64,000 bases of DNA from Rossellomorea aquimaris (lineage in GTDB: Bacteria > Bacillota > Bacilli > Bacillales > Fictibacillaceae). The stretch is from positions 1,116,001-1,180,000 of the forward strand of contig JAIVLN010000001.1 of the NCBI GenBank assembly GCA_020524245.1. Direction: 5' to 3'. Every line of letters begins with the position of its first letter. The stretch's first letter is position 1. The notes beneath the pieces were generated by a model. The model was not told the DNA's origin, made no database searches, and saw nothing but the letters and a program-made list of their open reading frames with translations. Below are positions 1 through 7,725 of the stretch, in pieces. The position numbers were made by a program, and so were the translations under genes.

Positions 1-485
1 TCCCCGACTACAATATATATCGTTGCTTTCATACCAAGCTCTTTCAGAATCGGATATGCGATTGTATAGTTGCTTTGGTATCCATCATCTATCGTAATGA
101 GGATCGGCTTTTCTGGTAGTGGAGCATTTCCTAAAAGATAGTTATGTAGTTCCTCATCTGAAATTGTAGTGTAGCCTGCCTCTTTAAGAGCAGTCATTTG
201 TTCATTGAAACGGTCCTTACTGACTACCGTACTGTTTGCAGATGTTTCATCAAAATGATGATACATCAAAATTGGAATTTCCCTGTCTTCAATAACAATA
301 GGTTCCTCAATTTTGCTTTCTTTATCCAAAATCTTTGTAGTAGTTTCTTTTGCAATTACTTCATTTGAATTCTTGATATCTTTTATCGAAACTTTTTTTG
401 AATGAGAATAATAGTTTCCGAATATAAAGAAAACAATTACAAATATAGATAAGACAAACAATATCCCCTTAGCTTTACTAGACAA
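1..485 (-). CDS. Polysaccharide deacetylase (NodB/CE4 family), C-terminus cut by window edge
   Basis: Membrane-anchored or secreted carbohydrate esterase that would remove acetyl groups from a wall or exopolysaccharide. One N-terminal membrane segment (residues about 8-24) is followed by a linker and the NodB domain start: PILMYHHFDE and the metal-binding motif ITIDDGYQSN. The rest of the domain lies beyond position 1. I take the TTG at 485 as start because GGAGG sits 8-9 nt upstream; an in-frame ATG at 500 lies in front of that site. Its neighbourhood of surface-glycan genes fits a wall or capsule role. The family is clear; the substrate is not. Confidence 0.85.
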   Translation of the reverse strand, partial: MSSKAKGILFVLSIFVIVFFIFGNYYSHSKKVSIKDIKNSNEVIAKETTTKILDKESKIEEPIVIEDREIPILMYHHFDETSANSTVVSKDRFNEQMTALKEAGYTTISDEELHNYLLGNAPLPEKPILITIDDGYQSNYTIAYPILKELGMKATIYIVVG

Positions 486-618
486 CCCCCGTACCTCCAT
501 ATAAATAGGATTAATAGATTACATATTGGAAAAAATTATATCATAGGAGGAGTCTTTTGTAATGGTTGTTTTGAATATTATCCCAATTTATGTTTTGGAA
601 CTTCAGTTTTACGAAAGT

Positions 619-656
619 AAAAAGCCCTATCAATATGGAAATTGATAGGGCTTTTT
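619..656. terminator. Bidirectional Rho-independent terminator
   Basis: A 16-bp near-perfect stem (AAAAGCCCTATCAAT and its complement) with a short loop and T runs on both strands. It sits just past the wecB stop codon and would end the leftward glycosylation operon. Confidence 0.8.
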
Positions 657-666
657 ATCGCTTTTC

Positions 667-1815
667 TTATAACACTTTAAAAGTATCCGGCTTGTTAGAT
701 CTTTTCTCAAAATAATAAAGGATCGCTTCCACTATCCGCCTGGATGCTTGACCGTCACCATAAGGGTTGGATGCTTTTGCCATCTTTTCATATGCTGCTT
801 GGTTATTCAGTAACTCTTGGGTTAATCTGTACACTTCATCTTCATCTGTACCTGCAAGCTTAAGAGTTCCGGCTTGAATGCCTTCAGGACGTTCAGTCGT
901 ATCACGAAGGACGAGTACCGGGACTCCAAGTGATGGCGCTTCTTCTTGGACACCGCCAGAGTCTGTTAAGATTAGATGTGCTCTGGATGCAATGTTATGG
1001 AAATCAATAACACCGAGTGGATCAATTAGATGAATTCGATCGTGATCACCTAAAATCGTATGTGCAATATCTTGAACTGCTGGATTTAAATGCACAGGAT
1101 ACACCACTTGAACATCATCGTGTTCCTCCACAATCCTACGAATGGCTTTAAACATCTGTTCCATAGGCTTCCCTATGTTCTCTCTTCGGTGAGCTGTAAC
1201 CAAAATCAACCGATCATCATTCAAGTTTTCTAATACCGCATGTTTGTAATCCTCTTGGACGGTTGTACGTAGTGCATCAATGGCAGTATTTCCTGTCACG
1301 TAAATACTTTCGGCCTTTTTATTTTCATTTACTAAATTATCTGCTGAATTATCAGTTGGAGCAAAGTTCAAATCTGATAAAACTCCTGTTAACTGTCGAT
1401 TCATCTCTTCCGGATAAGGGGAGTATTTGTTACCTGTCCGAAGTCCCGCTTCTACATGCCCCACTGCAATCTGATTATAGAAAGCAGCTAAGCTCGCAAC
1501 AAAAGTCGTAGTCGTATCTCCATGAACCAGGACGATGTCAGGCTTCGCTTCTTTTAAAACCTGATCCAATCCTTCGAGAGCACGATTGGTAATTTGCATT
1601 AAGCTTTGACGTTCTTTCATGATATTCAAGTCATAATCAGGTGTCACCCCGAAAATATCCAATACTTGATCAAGCATCTCTCTATGCTGAGCTGTAACCG
1701 TTACGATGGATTCAATCTCTTCAGGATGCTTATCTAGCTCTAATACAAGCGGACACATTTTAATAGCTTCAGGCCGAGTCCCGAAGATGGTCATCACTTT
1801 CAATTTCGAATTCAT
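667..1815 (-). CDS. wecB: UDP-N-acetylglucosamine 2-epimerase (non-hydrolysing)
   Basis: Cytosolic enzyme interconverting UDP-GlcNAc and UDP-ManNAc for teichoic-acid linkage units or surface polysaccharides. At 382 aa it is full length. Diagnostic motifs are FGTRPEAIKM near the N-terminus, HGDTTTTF, VEAGLRTG, YPEEMNR, TAHRREN and DSGGVQEEAPSLG with the catalytic acidic and His residues of the family. An AAGGAG box precedes the ATG by about 7 nt. It is the last gene of a leftward run with GT39, SMR-like, DUF2304 and GT2 genes, which suggests the ManNAc product feeds the same glycan. Bacillus relatives call this gene mnaA (also yvyH). Confidence 0.95.
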   Translation of the reverse strand: MNSKLKVMTIFGTRPEAIKMCPLVLELDKHPEEIESIVTVTAQHREMLDQVLDIFGVTPDYDLNIMKERQSLMQITNRALEGLDQVLKEAKPDIVLVHGDTTTTFVASLAAFYNQIAVGHVEAGLRTGNKYSPYPEEMNRQLTGVLSDLNFAPTDNSADNLVNENKKAESIYVTGNTAIDALRTTVQEDYKHAVLENLNDDRLILVTAHRRENIGKPMEQMFKAIRRIVEEHDDVQVVYPVHLNPAVQDIAHTILGDHDRIHLIDPLGVIDFHNIASRAHLILTDSGGVQEEAPSLGVPVLVLRDTTERPEGIQAGTLKLAGTDEDEVYRLTQELLNNQAAYEKMAKASNPYGDGQASRRIVEAILYYFEKRSNKPDTFKVL

Positions 1816-1886
1816 AAAGGTACTCCTTTTTTAATGATTTCACCATATTGTTCGTCTATGATTCAATAAAATGTGTTGGTAACTCT

Positions 1887-3164
1887 TCACCTTATCATTT
1901 TAGCATATCTTCCCATAAACTGAGGTGCTTTAACCATGGTATACGCTGTAAGGATACATAACATCGGAATGATATAGAATCCATATCTAGGTATCGTCAA
2001 GAACATATTTGAAATAAGGATATAACCAATCGCAAGCATCGCAATGACTCTGATATTCGCTTTCTTTAGAAGTAAAATAGCACTACTTAAGCCAACAACG
2101 ACAATAAAATAATGAAGGAGTTTAAAATATTTCATCATCGCGTAATTGATGTAGTGGACTTGTCCATCCACCTGGTTGAAAAGGTTGATTGTCTTTCCAA
2201 CAGTAAACCAGGAGAACCAAAAGTCGAAGTCTTGACTGAAGCCTTGTTTAATTTTATACCATGCATATTTTTCCTGGTCCCAGCCTTTGGCGGTCATTTC
2301 CCTCCAGTAATCACTGAAACTGTTTTTAAAGAAAGGATTTGCGCCAGCAAACAAACTATTCCCCGCATGGGAAGAGAAGATATACATTTCACCGAATGCC
2401 AAGTAATTTCGCACTACCCATGGGCCGATTACCACTAACGGACCAATCACCCATAAAAGCCCGATCCGGACAGATGTTCTGAAAGGATAACGAATCAATA
2501 CTGCAGCTATTCCAAGTAAAATGAGTGGTGCAGGTGTCGGTCTGAACATCACCATAATACAGAAGAAAATGCCAAATAACACATGATCACGCGTTCGGTT
2601 ATCCTGAAAAGCTTTTAAAAATACAAGCAGAGTTAAGCTGAACATAAAGATAGAAGGAATTTCAGTCAGTGTCGTACGGAAATAATGCAACGGACTGAAA
2701 TACAAAGCATACAACAAGGAAGATAATAAAGAGATCCATTGAGATTTGAACAGTCGATTGGAGATGAAGTATAGGAGTCCAACCGTTGCCACACTGAAAG
2801 CCATATTGACAATTTTCGCAAATAGTAGCTCATCTACATGAAGGAGATTTGCAATTGAAAATATGATAACTAAATACATAGGTTGTCCTGGAGTAACAAA
2901 CGCATTTTGTACAACTTCGTCAGTATGATGCGTATCGTATCCATAGACTCCAGTTTCCAGCAATTGATGAGCCATACGGGCATATAGGGAAGCATCCCGC
3001 CCTCCATACTCTCCTTGTTCTTCTGTAAAACCAATCTGCTCAGGGTTGTTGAAAATCATACCCGGATCCTTCACCAGGAACAATACGTGAATAATGAAAG
3101 AAAAAGCGAGAATGATATACAATGGATATTTAGAATAGAAAAGTTTACTAAGACCGTGTTTCAT
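1887..3164 (-). CDS. GT39/ArnT-like integral membrane glycosyltransferase
   Basis: Predicted GT-C fold transferase that moves a sugar from a polyprenyl-phosphate carrier to an acceptor outside the membrane. About 10 hydrophobic segments follow an N-terminal one (residues 10-28). The first external loop carries GGRDASLYARMA, the position where PMT/ArnT enzymes have their catalytic acidic residue. It lies 12 nt downstream of the SMR-like gene in a GT2-DUF2304-SMR-GT39 order. That order matches three-component glycosylation modules: GT2 makes the lipid-linked sugar, a small protein flips it, and the GT-C enzyme transfers it. The acceptor is unknown. Confidence 0.75.
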   Translation of the reverse strand: MKHGLSKLFYSKYPLYIILAFSFIIHVLFLVKDPGMIFNNPEQIGFTEEQGEYGGRDASLYARMAHQLLETGVYGYDTHHTDEVVQNAFVTPGQPMYLVIIFSIANLLHVDELLFAKIVNMAFSVATVGLLYFISNRLFKSQWISLLSSLLYALYFSPLHYFRTTLTEIPSIFMFSLTLLVFLKAFQDNRTRDHVLFGIFFCIMVMFRPTPAPLILLGIAAVLIRYPFRTSVRIGLLWVIGPLVVIGPWVVRNYLAFGEMYIFSSHAGNSLFAGANPFFKNSFSDYWREMTAKGWDQEKYAWYKIKQGFSQDFDFWFSWFTVGKTINLFNQVDGQVHYINYAMMKYFKLLHYFIVVVGLSSAILLLKKANIRVIAMLAIGYILISNMFLTIPRYGFYIIPMLCILTAYTMVKAPQFMGRYAKMIR

Positions 3165-3176
3165 AGGGACACATCC

Positions 3177-3518
3177 TTACTTCGCAATTAAGTAAACACC
3201 AACCACAATGACGCAAACTCCAATCCATTGGGAGACATCCACGTTTTCTTTAAAATAGAAATACGCTGCCAACACCCCAATGACATAGCTTAAGCTTTGC
3301 AACGGATAAGCGACACTGAATGGCAGTTTCGTTATGATATACATCCAAATAAAAGTTGCAACTACATATAAAAGACCGCCTCCTATGAAAAAAGGCGATT
3401 TAACCAAAAAGATGATCGTATTAAAGCTCCAGCTTTCAATACTAGCAGCTCCAACCTTCCAGAGCATTTGACCACCCACTAGTAGCAACACATTTACGAG
3501 TAACAGTAGATAAATCAT
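3177..3518 (-). CDS. Small four-helix DMT/SMR-type membrane protein, candidate lipid-sugar flippase
   Basis: 113-aa protein with four hydrophobic helices filling nearly the whole length, as in SMR/EamA half-transporters such as ArnE/ArnF. The motif PLQSLSYVIGVLAAYFYFKE in the last third fits the DMT superfamily. Its start overlaps the end of the DUF2304 gene by 4 nt (ATGA), so the two are translationally coupled. Between a polyprenyl-sugar synthase and a GT-C transferase, flipping the lipid-linked sugar is the most likely job. That role is inferred from context only. Confidence 0.75.
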   Translation of the reverse strand: MIYLLLLVNVLLLVGGQMLWKVGAASIESWSFNTIIFLVKSPFFIGGGLLYVVATFIWMYIITKLPFSVAYPLQSLSYVIGVLAAYFYFKENVDVSQWIGVCVIVVGVYLIAK

Positions 3519-3877
3519 TTTTTACTTCCTTCATCTATTTTTTCTTGTTCTCTTAATTTTTGCTTTAAGAGTGTGAAATCTTGTGTCAGCGTGACAATCT
3601 TATGGTTTAATTGAGAGACTCTTCGCGTCAGGTCAAATATAATGATCAAACTAAATAATAGGCCAAATAAGAACAATAATGATGGCGCATAAAAAATCCC
3701 CAATAGGTCGGCAAGAGAATTCAACAAGGCGGTGCCGATACTTAGAATAGCCATGACTACACAAGTTAAAATCCATAAAAGGGAATACTTTGTTTCAAGT
3801 ATCCCCCTTCTGACGGATTCGATTACAATTAATAAGAATATGACGACAATACCGAACGAGACAACTGTAATATTCAC
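3515..3877 (-). CDS. DUF2304 domain membrane protein
   Basis: 120 aa with three hydrophobic helices (about residues 4-22, 32-55, 68-86), then a C-terminal helix rich in Lys, Gln and Glu that may form a coiled coil. Helix 2 carries LLWILTCVVMAILSI, typical of DUF2304. Proteins of this family usually sit beside DolP-mannose-type GT2 enzymes and may anchor or modulate them. The gene is 5 nt from the GT2 stop, so it is co-transcribed with it. Confidence 0.8.
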   Translation of the reverse strand: MNITVVSFGIVVIFLLIVIESVRRGILETKYSLLWILTCVVMAILSIGTALLNSLADLLGIFYAPSLLFLFGLLFSLIIIFDLTRRVSQLNHKIVTLTQDFTLLKQKLREQEKIDEGSKK

Positions 3878-3882
3878 TTAAA

Positions 3883-4602
3883 TCATTCCTTTATTACTTT
3901 CTGCATGACAATGGAAAGTGTCACTTTTATCATATAATAGAGGCTTTTGAAAGGCGTAATGGAAGAAGCGCCTCCTTGACGTGCTTGCATTTTTACAGAC
4001 TTCTCTTTAATGATGTAACCTTTTTTATGAAGAGAAATGAGCACTTCCGGCTCTGGATAATCCTTCGGATAACGATGTGCAAACTCTTGAATGATTTTAT
4101 GATTGATCGCTCTGAATCCCGAGGTTGGATCGGTGAATTTCTGTCTAGTGAGTAAGAATAACAAGTACATGAAGTAAACAATACCCACTCTTCTCAGGCT
4201 GCTGCCACGGTAATCCGTTGGCAATACGAACCTTGATCCAACAATCATGTCTGCCTCCTTACTTTTCAGAGGCTCGATGATTTTATTTAATTCCTCATTA
4301 TTATGTTGACCATCCGCATCAAACTGTATTGCAACCTGATAGTGATTTTCATAAGCATAACGATAACCTGTTTGCATTGCCCCTCCAATTCCTAAGTTGA
4401 AGGGCAAATTAAGTAACTTTACTTCCGGATAACTTTGAACGATTTCAGCTGTTCGATCTTTAGACCCATCATTAACTACACAAATATCAATGTGATACTC
4501 GCTTGTTTTAATGGTTTGATGTAAGCTTTCTAAAGTGTTCCCTATCGACTCTTCCTCATTATAGGCTGGAACGATAATCAGAACTTTGTCTGTCACTTTC
4601 AT
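3883..4602 (-). CDS. GT2 family polyprenyl-phosphate glycosyltransferase (DPM1-like)
   Basis: Cytosolic GT-A enzyme likely to load a hexose on undecaprenyl phosphate. It has the family N-terminus VLIIVPAYNEEESI, the NDGSKD nucleotide-binding loop, and QFDADGQHN carrying the DXD metal site near residue 95, followed by GSRFV. No C-terminal membrane helices are seen beyond a weak hydrophobic end, so it probably relies on the small membrane partners downstream. It is the first gene of the leftward operon. A GAGGTG box lies about 10 nt before the ATG. Confidence 0.85.
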   Translation of the reverse strand: MKVTDKVLIIVPAYNEEESIGNTLESLHQTIKTSEYHIDICVVNDGSKDRTAEIVQSYPEVKLLNLPFNLGIGGAMQTGYRYAYENHYQVAIQFDADGQHNNEELNKIIEPLKSKEADMIVGSRFVLPTDYRGSSLRRVGIVYFMYLLFLLTRQKFTDPTSGFRAINHKIIQEFAHRYPKDYPEPEVLISLHKKGYIIKEKSVKMQARQGGASSITPFKSLYYMIKVTLSIVMQKVIKE

Positions 4603-5018
4603 TCTCTCTACACCTCTTAGAGCGTTATTATGATTACTTGTCCATCATTTTTCTATATATCTTATAGAACCATTTCATAAACACATTTTTCCCGATATAG
4701 ATGAAAATAAATCTTCTATTTCTCTTGTTATCTAATAAAATCGTTCTCATACTAACAATAACAATGTTCATTTCCATCTCAAGGTTCATTTAAACAAATG
4801 AACCCTACGGAATCATAGCACAAAATGACAATCACACCAAGTATTTGAAATACTGAATAAGTGCCAGGCACCATAGTAATCCCTATATCCCGCAAGGGTT
4901 TACAGATAGTGCCAGGTACTTTTATGATATTTTTATTAATATTGTAAAACCTTTTCCCTTTACATTCGTATAAAGGAGTGTATAAACAGAAATTTCATTT
5001 ATAAAAAGGAGCGAGGTT
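4603..5018. other. Divergent intergenic region with repeat and promoter
   Basis: No gene is seen in this 416-bp gap between the leftward GT operon and the rightward 108-aa gene. It holds the GTGCCAGG repeat (4858-4923) and a promoter candidate for the rightward gene: TTTACA at 4959-4964 and TATAAA at 4981-4986 with a 16-bp spacer. Confidence 0.5.
4858..4923. repeat. GTGCCAGG(C/T)AC dispersed repeat
   Basis: Contains AAGTGCCAGGCACC and, 50 nt on, AGTGCCAGGTACTTTT. The same words form a strong hairpin at 44671-44733, so this is a second, more degenerate copy of a dispersed palindromic repeat. Confidence 0.6.
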
Positions 5019-5345
5019 ATGAAAACCTATAAGATTCTCCAGTGGATCACAGGGATTAGCGAAGCTTTCTTGGCTTTCCCGATTATTGGAGGAGCTTTCG
5101 TAATCAGCAACGGGTACGTTCCGTTGTTCGTAATGTTAGCCCTTCACATTGTTACACTGGTTTATGTAAATAAAGAAGCTACAATCAGTTTTCAGCGGAC
5201 CGGCAGCATACTCGGAATTATCACTTCCTTGATTGCCTGGATACCGTTCATCGGTTGGTTCATGCACTCCATTACTGGGATCGTGCTGATCATCAACGCA
5301 GTACGAAAAGACAAAAAAGATGTTGAAGTCGTCGGGGGTTCCTGA
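5019..5345 (+). CDS. Small membrane protein of unknown function
   Basis: 108 aa with about three hydrophobic segments (residues 8-28, 33-50, 62-92) and a charged tail RKDKKDVEVV. AAAGGAGCGAGG lies 5-6 nt before the ATG, so it is very likely expressed. It precedes a DUF4870 gene in the same direction by about 75 nt. I do not recognise a family; the layout (paired hydrophobic stretches, short cytosolic tail) resembles many stress-associated Bacillus membrane proteins. Confidence 0.6.
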   Translation: MKTYKILQWITGISEAFLAFPIIGGAFVISNGYVPLFVMLALHIVTLVYVNKEATISFQRTGSILGIITSLIAWIPFIGWFMHSITGIVLIINAVRKDKKDVEVVGGS

Positions 5346-5420
5346 CACCATTAAGATGAAACACCTTTCTCACCGGTTTCATTCGTTTAACAAGTACTGA
5401 CCTAAAAAGGAGTGATTTTC

Positions 5421-5783
5421 ATGGCACATAACGGAGAGAACTTAACGAAAGAGGAAAGAAATTGGGGAATGTTTGTCCATTTGGCTGCGTTTGTAGGTTA
5501 TTTAACAGCAGCATTAGGGTTCATTGTTGGACCACTTGTCCTTTGGTTAATCAAGAAAGAGGAGTATCCATATGTGGATTATCATGGTAAAGAAGCCCTC
5601 AACTTCCAAATCAGCTTTTTCTTATATGGACTGATAGCTGGTGCCCTAACTCTTATATTAGTGGGCTTAGTTATCTTACCAGTCGTCATTATACTGCACC
5701 TCGTATTTATGATTATCGGAACGATTCGTGCAAGTGAAGGGCAATACTATAAGTACCCACTGACCATTCGATTTATTAAATAA
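5421..5783 (+). CDS. DUF4870 domain membrane protein
   Basis: Small integral membrane protein. It shows the DUF4870 pattern: a charged N-terminus with ERNWGMFVHLAAFVGY, a short amphipathic part EEYPYVDYHGKEALNFQISF, and two hydrophobic helices near the C-terminus ending in IRFIK. About 121 aa is usual for the family, whose function is unknown. I take the ATG at 5421, with AAAGGAGTG 8 nt upstream, in preference to the in-frame GTG at 5412 that is part of that box. It is followed at once by a strong terminator. Confidence 0.85.
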   Translation: MAHNGENLTKEERNWGMFVHLAAFVGYLTAALGFIVGPLVLWLIKKEEYPYVDYHGKEALNFQISFFLYGLIAGALTLILVGLVILPVVIILHLVFMIIGTIRASEGQYYKYPLTIRFIK

Positions 5784-5792
5784 ATTCATACT

Positions 5793-5828
5793 AAAGGGGC
5801 TCAGATGATATATCTGAGCCCCTTTTGC
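5793..5828. terminator. Rho-independent terminator, usable in both directions
   Basis: Stem AAAGGGGCTCAGAT with its complement around a 6-nt loop, then TTTT. It lies between two convergent genes (DUF4870 and VanZ) and probably ends both. Confidence 0.8.
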
Positions 5829-5832
5829 GGTG

Positions 5833-6318
5833 TTATTCTGTTTTCTTTTTATAGTAGTAAAACCCAATAATGACCGTACCGATGATTGCTCCAAATACAT
5901 CTAAGAAGACGTCCTCTAAATGGGGACTTCTATTGGGCGTAAACCCTTGATGTATTTCATCTGACCCCGCATACAACACAGACAATAATAAGGAAAGTCC
6001 AATAGACAGTAGTAACCTACCATAACTTCTGTAAAGAGCTCTTATGAGTAAGATTGCTAGTATGCTGTAGACTGAAACATGCGCACCCTTTCGGATAAAA
6101 AACTCTACAAACCGTGCTTCTCCTAAAGCATCTACACTGATTTCCTCACCAGCATAGTTAAATTTCACAACTCCAAACACATCTCCAGCCCATTGGACAG
6201 GAATATTGTCATTTAAGAACGGTTTTATGTCTTGGTTCTCATAAGGCTGTGATGAGGAATAAAATATCATCCCTGCCCACAGGAAGACCGGTAACCAATA
6301 GAAAACAAATCCCTTCAA
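5833..6318 (-). CDS. VanZ family membrane protein
   Basis: About 161 aa with four hydrophobic segments and the VanZ hallmarks: WAGMIFYSSSQP near the N-terminus, KGAHVSVYSILAILL in the middle, and YAGSDEIHQGFTPNRSPHLE followed by DVFLDVFGAIIG. VanZ proteins give low-level teicoplanin resistance in enterococci, but most homologues have no known role. The most credible start is the TTG at 6318, 8 nt after GGAGG; an upstream TTG at 6333 overlaps that box. Confidence 0.85.
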   Translation of the reverse strand: MKGFVFYWLPVFLWAGMIFYSSSQPYENQDIKPFLNDNIPVQWAGDVFGVVKFNYAGEEISVDALGEARFVEFFIRKGAHVSVYSILAILLIRALYRSYGRLLLSIGLSLLLSVLYAGSDEIHQGFTPNRSPHLEDVFLDVFGAIIGTVIIGFYYYKKKTE

Positions 6319-6398
6319 TACTTGAACCTCCAATCAAAAAGTAACCTTTGCCGGTATGTATGTACAATTCAATTCATCTCTCTTCTACTATTACATAA

Positions 6399-6443
6399 TA
6401 AAACAACCACATATCAAATTACTTGATGTGCGGTTGTTTTATT
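6399..6443 (-). terminator. Terminator of the NlpC/P60 gene
   Basis: Imperfect hairpin pairing AAAACAACCACATATCAA with TTGATGTGCGGTTGTTTT, followed on the minus strand by a T-rich run. It lies 33 nt past the stop of the NlpC/P60 gene. Confidence 0.65.
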
Positions 6444-6475
6444 AGTCTAAATTCTAAAATCCCAATTTTCCATTT

Positions 6476-7336
6476 TTATTTCGGTATGACAAGCTGTTGA
6501 CCTGGATAAATGAGCGATGATTTCAACTTATTAACTTTCATCAATTTTTCAACAGAGACCCCGTATTTCTTTCCTATTCCCCATAAGGTGTTTCCTTTTT
6601 GTATCGTATAGATACTGTAGGAATGGACAACAACATCCTTCTGTTTCTCAGCTCCAGGCAAAAGAATCGTTTGTCCAGGGTAGATCCAGTGTGATTTGAT
6701 ATCATTCAGCTTTTTTAACGTCTGAATCTCTGTACCATATTTGCGGCTGATTTCCCAAAGTGTGTCCCCTTTAACAACCGTATGAAACTTGACAGATTTA
6801 ACTGTTATTTTTACTTTCCCCTCTTGTGCTTTCTCTTGTTTCCCTCCATTCACAACCTTCAACTTAGGACTTTTCTTTACTTTCACAGAATCAGATAGCA
6901 CGCGTCGTGCAGTAACATACCGACTACTCCAATAATAAGGTGAGAATGGATTCGCGTAACCAACACCCGAACTCTGCGCTCCAATCATCTTTCCATCTCC
7001 AGCGTAAATGGCCACATGATTGATCCGCCCATCGAAATCGGTATCAAAAAATACTAAATCACCTGGCTGAAGATCTCCACTTCTCACCTTTTTCCCTACT
7101 CTCGCTTGTGCACGACTTGTTCTTGGAAGCTTCACGCCATGCTGTGCAAAAATCCAAGAGGTGAAAGATGAACAATCAAAGCTGGAAGTATTCCCGACAG
7201 CAGCACCATATCGATATGGGGTTCCTAGGTAACGTTCCGCCTCCTTCACAATTTGCTCACCCGAATGAGCATACGCTTCACTTCCGACTGTCATGACGAA
7301 ACCAGCAGCCAATGCACTTGGCAAGACCTTCTTCAT
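6476..7336 (-). CDS. Secreted NlpC/P60 D,L-endopeptidase with two C-terminal LysM repeats
   Basis: Peptidoglycan hydrolase cutting stem peptides. Using the ATG at 7336 (GGGAGG 7 nt upstream; the frame runs 10 codons further without a site) gives 286 aa. Order: signal peptide (residues 1-23, ending AYA), NlpC/P60 domain (about 26-150) with the catalytic Cys55 in FDCSSF and His107 in INHVAIYAGDG, a linker, then LysM repeats at about 187-231 and 243-286, each with the GDTLW or GNTLW start and YPGQ end. LysM placed after the catalytic domain is the less common order. It has its own terminator and appears monocistronic. Confidence 0.92.
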   Translation of the reverse strand: MKKVLPSALAAGFVMTVGSEAYAHSGEQIVKEAERYLGTPYRYGAAVGNTSSFDCSSFTSWIFAQHGVKLPRTSRAQARVGKKVRSGDLQPGDLVFFDTDFDGRINHVAIYAGDGKMIGAQSSGVGYANPFSPYYWSSRYVTARRVLSDSVKVKKSPKLKVVNGGKQEKAQEGKVKITVKSVKFHTVVKGDTLWEISRKYGTEIQTLKKLNDIKSHWIYPGQTILLPGAEKQKDVVVHSYSIYTIQKGNTLWGIGKKYGVSVEKLMKVNKLKSSLIYPGQQLVIPK

Positions 7337-7725
7337 CCGAATCCCTCCCGTTGTTTTTTTACTCAAAATACGACTTGGACTCGGTTGCTTTATGCCTGTC
7401 TGTGTCGGAAAAGCCCTCTATTTCTCGGTATAACTCAATTTATGAGCTATATGATGCAAATATTCACGTAAGCGTCTACTCTCGTATTCTATTACTCTGT
7501 TATGGGCACACTAGGAATGATATAGGTAATTATTACCGTAATCTCCAATTTCACTAATTAAGGTTGAATCCCTTTACGGTAAGGGTGTAGGATTAAAAGG
7601 GTACTCTATTTCAAAGAATTTCCTGAAATATGTCGAATGTTACAAGATTCTTATCGAGAGCTTGTTCGAATGAACGCTTTAGGAGATTCATAATTTAATA
7701 ATACATACATAATAGGAGGAGAAAA
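7337..7725. other. Divergent intergenic region, no gene seen
   Basis: 389 bp between the leftward NlpC/P60 gene and the rightward anchored protein. I find no convincing ORF, RNA gene or riboswitch consensus. A strong AGGAGGAG box lies just before the gene at 7726. Promoters for both genes must lie here, but no clean -35/-10 pair stands out. Confidence 0.4.

Noticed and set aside
7366-7725. Possible c-di-AMP (ydaO-type) riboswitch upstream of the NlpC/P60 gene
   Set aside because: This class of gene often has one, but I could not match the conserved blocks or pair the stems.
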